This document shows, piece after piece, positions 6,472 through 9,929 of a DNA stretch of 9,929 nucleotides. Position 1 is the stretch's first letter, and every line of letters begins with the position of its first letter. Source of the DNA: Planctomicrobium sp. (lineage in GTDB: Bacteria; Planctomycetota; Planctomycetia; Planctomycetales; Planctomycetaceae); contig JABJMI010000745.1 of NCBI GenBank assembly GCA_018659505.1, positions 1 through 9,929 of the forward strand, in the 5' to 3' direction. A model generated the notes under the pieces. That model was not told the DNA's origin. It was given only the letters and a program-made list of their open reading frames with translations, and ran no database searches. A program made the position numbers and the translations under genes.

Positions 6472-7434
6472 CTAATTCACTTCGGGAATCGCTTTTCGAT
6501 AAACGATCGCAGTATCAATCTGCTTGAACCCGGCTGTGCCGATTGCCTTCAACGCGCTAGCGTGTTGCTTTGAGACATGAACCTCAGCACGTGTGATAAA
6601 GTCGGATTTGAGGCGTCTTAAAGATTCGACAACTAAGGTTGTTCCGTAACCTTGCCCCCGATGGCTGGGAATGACCTGCACATCAACCAGCCCAATAACT
6701 CTTTCGCCCCAGCGACCAATAAAATGATCGAGGCCAAGTATGGTCAGCGATGCGATTCGTGTTTTCGAGGATTTCTCTACTAACGAGAAATACATTGATT
6801 CAATATTTCCAAAGTGTGTCAGCCACCACTTTGTTGCTTCGTCTGGTTGCTCAGCAACAACGAGCTCTGTTTTCCTGCGAATATTCATTAATTTGATATT
6901 CATTGGATCACGTGTGTTTGTCAGGTCACGCTGGAAGACGTCTGTCTCATCAACGGGTTCATAACCAACACTGAGTAGGAAGGGTTCGGCTTTTTCGTCT
7001 GACTTCAGGAATCCTGAGCATCGAGCTCCGCCGTATAGACCGAAGTAGAAGGGATCACAATATCGTGACTGCCCAGCCTGAAGCGTTTTCGCTCCCCGAT
7101 CAAGCAGGTATTGCTCAGCTCGCTGAATCAGTTCTTTTCCAATTCCAGAACGATGTTGATCTGCGCTGACCACCAGCCAACATATGACTCCTTGGGAATA
7201 ATCGAGTGAGTTTAAGTCTTCCGAGAAACCAAAGCCTGCATGAACAAAGCCAACAACTTTCCCATCGTCCTCAGCGATGATCAACCCTTCAGGATCGAAA
7301 TAGGGGAGACTGTAGACGGCGACTTCAAAAGCATGAATTGAATCTGGACGAGCGGCGCCGCGACCCATTTCCGCACGTCGACACAATTCGAACAGATGTG
7401 GTGGATCATCATTCCGAAACTTGCGATACAGCAT
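6472..7434 (-). CDS. Tandem GNAT-family N-acetyltransferase
   Basis: This 320-residue protein holds two GCN5-related acetyltransferase domains, which transfer acetyl groups from acetyl-CoA to an amine. The first (about 1-170) has the strand VICWLVVSAD followed by the acetyl-CoA pyrophosphate loop QHRSGIGKEL (93-102). The second (about 180-316) has VIGLVDVQVIP followed by SHRGQGYGTTL (257-267). Both loops fit the [Q/R]xxGxG/A rule, so both could bind the cofactor. The C-terminal HVSKQHASALKAIGTAGFKQID segment is the typical motif B/C region. The substrate cannot be told from sequence. ATG at 7434 has an AAGGG about ten bases upstream. The gene is divergent from the anti-sigma-like gene and convergent with the TiaS-like gene. 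No membrane or signal segment is visible, so it is cytoplasmic. Confidence 0.88.
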   Translation of the reverse strand: MLYRKFRNDDPPHLFELCRRAEMGRGAARPDSIHAFEVAVYSLPYFDPEGLIIAEDDGKVVGFVHAGFGFSEDLNSLDYSQGVICWLVVSADQHRSGIGKELIQRAEQYLLDRGAKTLQAGQSRYCDPFYFGLYGGARCSGFLKSDEKAEPFLLSVGYEPVDETDVFQRDLTNTRDPMNIKLMNIRRKTELVVAEQPDEATKWWLTHFGNIESMYFSLVEKSSKTRIASLTILGLDHFIGRWGERVIGLVDVQVIPSHRGQGYGTTLVVESLRRLKSDFITRAEVHVSKQHASALKAIGTAGFKQIDTAIVYRKAIPEVN

Positions 7435-7629
7435 CAGGCTGTGACCCTTATCAGGTTGAAAGAAACCGTGTTTCTTCTCTCATGATTTCAATGTTTTGGG
7501 AACAGGTTGACTGTCGTCTTCGAGAAACATCATTGACGACGGCCTCCTTGATGACCACCATGCTACATTGCAAGAATTTGAGTCGCAACATTCTGACGAC
7601 CCAGAAACAGAAATCGTTTGGTATTTTCA
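7435..7629. promoter_or_regulatory. Divergent gap between GNAT and anti-sigma-like genes
   Basis: This 195-base region must carry promoters for both flanking genes. A TTGACT at 7507-7512 followed after about 16 bases by CATCAT gives a plausible but weak sigma-70-like pair pointing right. No operator, RNA structure or small gene was recognised. Confidence 0.25.
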
Positions 7630-8046
7630 ATGGATACTCTACAACCAACTGATCAGGAACTACTCGCTTTCCTGGACGAAATGCTCCCCACAGAACGATC
7701 CGCACAGGTGGAGAAGGAACTCCGTCAGAGCCGCGAATTGCAACACCGTGCCGCATTACTTCTGCGGCGTCGTGACGGTGGAGGTCATACTCTGGGGGAA
7801 ATTTGGCGACGCCGACAGCTTAGCTGCCTGAGTAGAGAAACTTTAGGAACCTACGTGCTGGGAGTCGCTGACTCGGACGAGGAAGATTACATTCTCTTCC
7901 ACACACAGGTGATCGGCTGCCGTATTTGTCAGGCAAACTTGCGTGATCTCCAAGCTGAACAAGCTTCCAGCGAAGAAAAAACATCTCGACAGAAACGCTA
8001 CTTTGAATCCTCCGCTGGTTTGCTGCGTTCTCAGCGAGATGAGTAA
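7630..8046 (+). CDS. Zinc-finger anti-sigma-like protein
   Basis: The 138-residue protein starts at ATG 7630. An upstream in-frame TTG at 7618 would add four residues, and neither has a Shine-Dalgarno sequence. Two segments resemble the N-terminal domain of anti-sigma factors. The first, LLAFLDEMLPTERSAQVEKEL (11-31), looks like the 'L..YLDgeL...er..vE.HL' helix pair but has no zinc ligands. The second (about 64-107), LSRETLGTYVLGVADSDEED, ends in HTQVIGCRIC (91-100). This gives H91-x5-C97-x2-C100, close to the ZAS zinc signature Hx3Cx2C, with Cys66 as a possible fourth ligand. GGHTLGEIWRRRQLSC (51-66) links them. There is no membrane span, so the protein should be soluble. I recall this composite type mainly from planctomycetes, where it is uncharacterised. 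No sigma-factor gene is visible in the window. The next gene in the same direction encodes the alpha-E protein. Confidence 0.7.
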   Translation: MDTLQPTDQELLAFLDEMLPTERSAQVEKELRQSRELQHRAALLLRRRDGGGHTLGEIWRRRQLSCLSRETLGTYVLGVADSDEEDYILFHTQVIGCRICQANLRDLQAEQASSEEKTSRQKRYFESSAGLLRSQRDE

Positions 8047-8414
8047 CGATAATGTATTTGGGACTGGTTTTTTCTTTGCGAACTATCTCGTCGCTGTTCG
8101 CCCGAATGTCATACGCGAATGACGCGGTAACTTTGTGTGTGGCGTTCGATCAAAAGAGTCTCATACAGTGCGAAAATTTTCTCTCAATTAATTGGTTGAT
8201 GTGAGCTTGAATGTGGTGCTGTCATTGATATATGGCGTGTCGAATTCACCCCCATTCCGCTTGGAGTTCTCCATGATTCTTGTTTTTGTCTTCATCCAAA
8301 TGGGACATTTCGTGCTCCTCGACACTCGACTAAGAGCTGAGTTCCTTAATCCCTTCCTCTTTACGTGCTGCTCGAGAAAATTGTCGTTCAATTCGTGAAT
8401 CGATTTCTTCGGAA
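8047..8414 (+). pseudogene. Degenerate or displaced 5' part of alpha-E gene
   Basis: This 368-base stretch has no convincing intact gene. In its last part (8358-8414) the alpha-E frame continues upstream of the first ATG and encodes LRAARENCRSIRE plus SISSE, a hallmark of the family. The frame is closed by TAA at 8331-8333. The 290 bases before that are about the length needed for the missing N-terminal third. Weak family-like fragments appear in other frames: CEN at 8169-8177, VDVSLNVVLSL from 8195, and HFVLLD ending at 8323. The usual MLSRVA.S.YW..RY.ERAEN start is not recognisable. Two short frames open here, 8039-8122 (27 codons, overlapping the previous stop) and 8052-8204 (50 codons); neither is recognised. 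Frameshift decay, a local rearrangement or sequence error are all possible. Confidence 0.5.
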
Positions 8415-9098
8415 ATGTGGGAGAAGTTGAACTCGTTCTATCACATGGTGAAGGCGACAGAGTCGACATTTCACACTCTTGATTCGCCATCGGATTTTTT
8501 GCGAGACGTCAAAGAAAGCAGCCATCTCTTCAACGGAATCGCCGATGCAACGATGTCCCATGGTATTGGTTGGAATTTTGCCAACTTAGGACGTTTGTTG
8601 GAACGTGCTGACAAGACGTCTCGTTTGTTGGACGTTAAGTATTTCACGCTCTTGCCTGATACAACGTATGTCGGTTCGCCAACGGACGATATGCAATGGG
8701 CAGATGTCCTCCGTTCCGTCAGTGGATTTCAAAGCTATCGTCGACGATATCATGGAATCACTGTTGAAAGAATCATCGAGTTTCTTGTCCTCGACAGAAG
8801 ATTCCCGCGAGCGATTCATTATTGCATTCCGAATGCGTGTGATTCTTTGAACGCGATTTCGGGGACACAAACTGGAAGCTTTCAAAATCAATCGGAACGT
8901 CTCATGGGGCAATTGCGATCAGAGTTAGCCTATAGCCAGGTCGACTCCGTTGTCGCAACTGGTCTGCATGAGTTTATTGATTCCAGACAGCAGCGTCTTA
9001 GTGAATTTGGTGCCGCTATTCATGAAGACTTTTTCGCAATGCGGCAGCCAACGTCTGCATTTCAGACGCAATTGCAACGACAACAGTTCGACAATTAA
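8415..9098 (+). CDS. Alpha-E domain protein, N-terminally truncated
   Basis: The first ATG opens a 227-residue frame matching the C-terminal two thirds of the alpha-E (DUF403) family, whose full members have about 310 residues. Matching segments are SSHLFNGIADATMSHG (35-50), NLGRLLERADKTSRLLDVKYFTLLPD (58-82), the QWADVLRSVSGFQSYRRRYHG run (94-114), VLDRRFPRAIHYC (125-137), and the C-terminal LHEFIDSRQQRLSEFGAAI. Alpha-E proteins are all-helical and accompany circularly permuted ATP-grasp ligases and transglutaminase-like proteases in predicted peptide-modification clusters; their biochemical role is not established. The homologous frame extends upstream of the ATG but hits a stop at 8331-8333, and the N-terminal third is absent. 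No ribosome site precedes the ATG, which falls inside a conserved helix (SEMWEKLN). A functional truncated protein is therefore doubtful. The transglutaminase gene starts 29 bases downstream. Confidence 0.8.
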   Translation: MWEKLNSFYHMVKATESTFHTLDSPSDFLRDVKESSHLFNGIADATMSHGIGWNFANLGRLLERADKTSRLLDVKYFTLLPDTTYVGSPTDDMQWADVLRSVSGFQSYRRRYHGITVERIIEFLVLDRRFPRAIHYCIPNACDSLNAISGTQTGSFQNQSERLMGQLRSELAYSQVDSVVATGLHEFIDSRQQRLSEFGAAIHEDFFAMRQPTSAFQTQLQRQQFDN

Positions 9099-9127
9099 TC
9101 CAGTCTTAATAAGAATTTAGACATCAT

Positions 9128-9929
9128 ATGCCTATTCGCGTTGCGCTCCACCACGAAACACGCTACGAGTACGAACGACCGGTCTCATTGGGACCGCAGA
9201 CGATTCGCCTTCGTCCGGCTGCACATTGCTGCACTCCGATTCGTGGATACTCGCTAACAGTCAAACCCGAAGACCACTTCATTAACTGGCAACAAGACCC
9301 GCCTGGAAATTTCCAGGCGAGGCTTGTCTTTCCCGAGAAGACAAACGTCTTTCACGTCGCTGTCGATCTCATCGCAGAAATGACGGTGATTAATCCGTTC
9401 GACTTTTTCATTGAAGATTACGCCGAAGAGTTTCCCTTTGAGTACGAACCGGGGTTCAAAGAGGAACTCAAACCCTATTTGACGGTCGCCACCCCCGGAG
9501 ATGCAATTCAAAAATATGCCGAGACGATTGATGTCTCGCCGCGCCGCCCAGTCTCGTTTCTTTACGACCTGAATGCAAAAATTCAGAACGACATCAAGTA
9601 TCTCATTTGCATGGAACCCGGAGTTCAAACTCCCGAAGAATCACTTACGAAACGATCTGGAAGTTGTCGCGACTCAGCGTGGTTACAAGTCAACATGCTC
9701 CGTCATTTTGGGTTAGCAGCGAGGTTTGTTTCCGGATACTTAATCCAGTTAGTCCCGGATCAGAAACCATTGGAAGGCCCCGAAGGAACGACTGTCGACT
9801 TCACAGATTTGCACGCCTGGACGGAAGTTTTTCTGCCCGGTGCCGGTTGGGTCGGGCTCGATTCGACTTCAGGACTTTTTGCAGGTGAAGGTCATATTCC
9901 GTTGGCAGCGACACCATCGCCATCTTCAG
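9128..9929 (+). CDS. Transglutaminase-like protease, 3' end outside window
   Basis: The open frame runs from ATG 9128 to the window edge (267 codons visible). The N-terminal part, MPIRVALHHETRYEY with PQTIRLRPA (23-31), is the beta-rich domain found before bacterial transglutaminase-like cores. The core follows. RSGSCRDSAWL (176-186) supplies the nucleophile Cys180, FVSGYL (200-205) the following strand, and DLHAWTEVFLPGAGWVGLDST (227-247) supplies His229 and Asp245. The full papain-like Cys-His-Asp triad is therefore present. Such proteins cleave, and may form, isopeptide or peptide bonds. Relatives that continue past a GLFAGEGHIPLA segment are often very long (over 1,000 residues, with a DUF2126-type C-terminal part), so much of the gene probably lies outside. 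No signal peptide is visible. No Shine-Dalgarno sequence precedes the ATG, and the 29-base gap suggests co-transcription with the alpha-E gene. Confidence 0.9.
   Translation, partial: MPIRVALHHETRYEYERPVSLGPQTIRLRPAAHCCTPIRGYSLTVKPEDHFINWQQDPPGNFQARLVFPEKTNVFHVAVDLIAEMTVINPFDFFIEDYAEEFPFEYEPGFKEELKPYLTVATPGDAIQKYAETIDVSPRRPVSFLYDLNAKIQNDIKYLICMEPGVQTPEESLTKRSGSCRDSAWLQVNMLRHFGLAARFVSGYLIQLVPDQKPLEGPEGTTVDFTDLHAWTEVFLPGAGWVGLDSTSGLFAGEGHIPLAATPSPSS

Noticed and set aside
7451..7756. 101-codon frame on the minus strand across the divergent gap
   Set aside because: It overlaps the start of the anti-sigma-like gene, has no family motif and would leave the GNAT gene without a promoter region.
8238..8326. 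GTGTCGA and TCGACAC as terminal inverted repeats of a small mobile element
   Set aside because: Seven-base arms about 75 bases apart are expected by chance in a few hundred bases. The inner sequence pairs poorly and no target duplication was seen.
8188..8490. 100-codon frame on the minus strand
   Set aside because: It lies opposite the clearly homologous alpha-E frame at 8358-8490, has no recognisable motif, and its rightmost part is only a shadow of that gene.
9254..9628. 124-codon frame on the minus strand
   Set aside because: It is entirely opposite the transglutaminase-like gene, which has an intact catalytic triad in the other frame.

Overview
The window looks like chromosomal DNA of a planctomycete (order Planctomycetales); this is an inference. 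It rests on four things: a zinc-finger/anti-sigma-like protein of a type I associate with this phylum, an alpha-E/transglutaminase pair of planctomycete type, a long HEAT-repeat protein, and weak or absent Shine-Dalgarno sequences with several TTG starts. Base composition looks near balanced to slightly AT-rich by eye. No tRNA, rRNA, CRISPR array, insertion sequence or phage gene was seen.

Left part (1-3387): the 3' part of a long HEAT-repeat gene (+) converges on rnpA, the protein subunit of RNase P (-). Upstream of rnpA on the same strand is a gene for a membrane-anchored TPR protein. A perfect 33-bp palindrome lies between these two. rnpA has no rpmH directly in front of it, which is its usual partner.

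Middle (3388-7434): an intact Glu/Leu/Phe/Val-type glutamate dehydrogenase, then a stand-alone cyclic-nucleotide-binding-fold protein without a DNA-binding domain, then a TiaS-like protein. TiaS-like proteins are unusual in bacteria; the archaeal enzyme makes agmatidine in tRNA-Ile2. These three genes (+) converge on a tandem-GNAT acetyltransferase gene (-).

Right part (7435-9929): a small zinc-binding anti-sigma-like protein, an alpha-E protein whose first third is missing or scrambled, and the start of a transglutaminase-like protease gene that runs off the window. In other bacteria alpha-E and transglutaminase genes sit with a circularly permuted ATP-grasp ligase, in clusters predicted to make and break peptide-like bonds. 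No ligase gene is present here, and the alpha-E reading frame is broken upstream of its first ATG. This cluster therefore appears to be decaying or rearranged, or to use a divergent 5' end.

The observations most worth following are the TiaS-like protein, the broken alpha-E gene, and the DNA-binding-free cyclic-nucleotide fold beside glutamate dehydrogenase. No clearly new multi-gene system can be claimed from the sequence alone.
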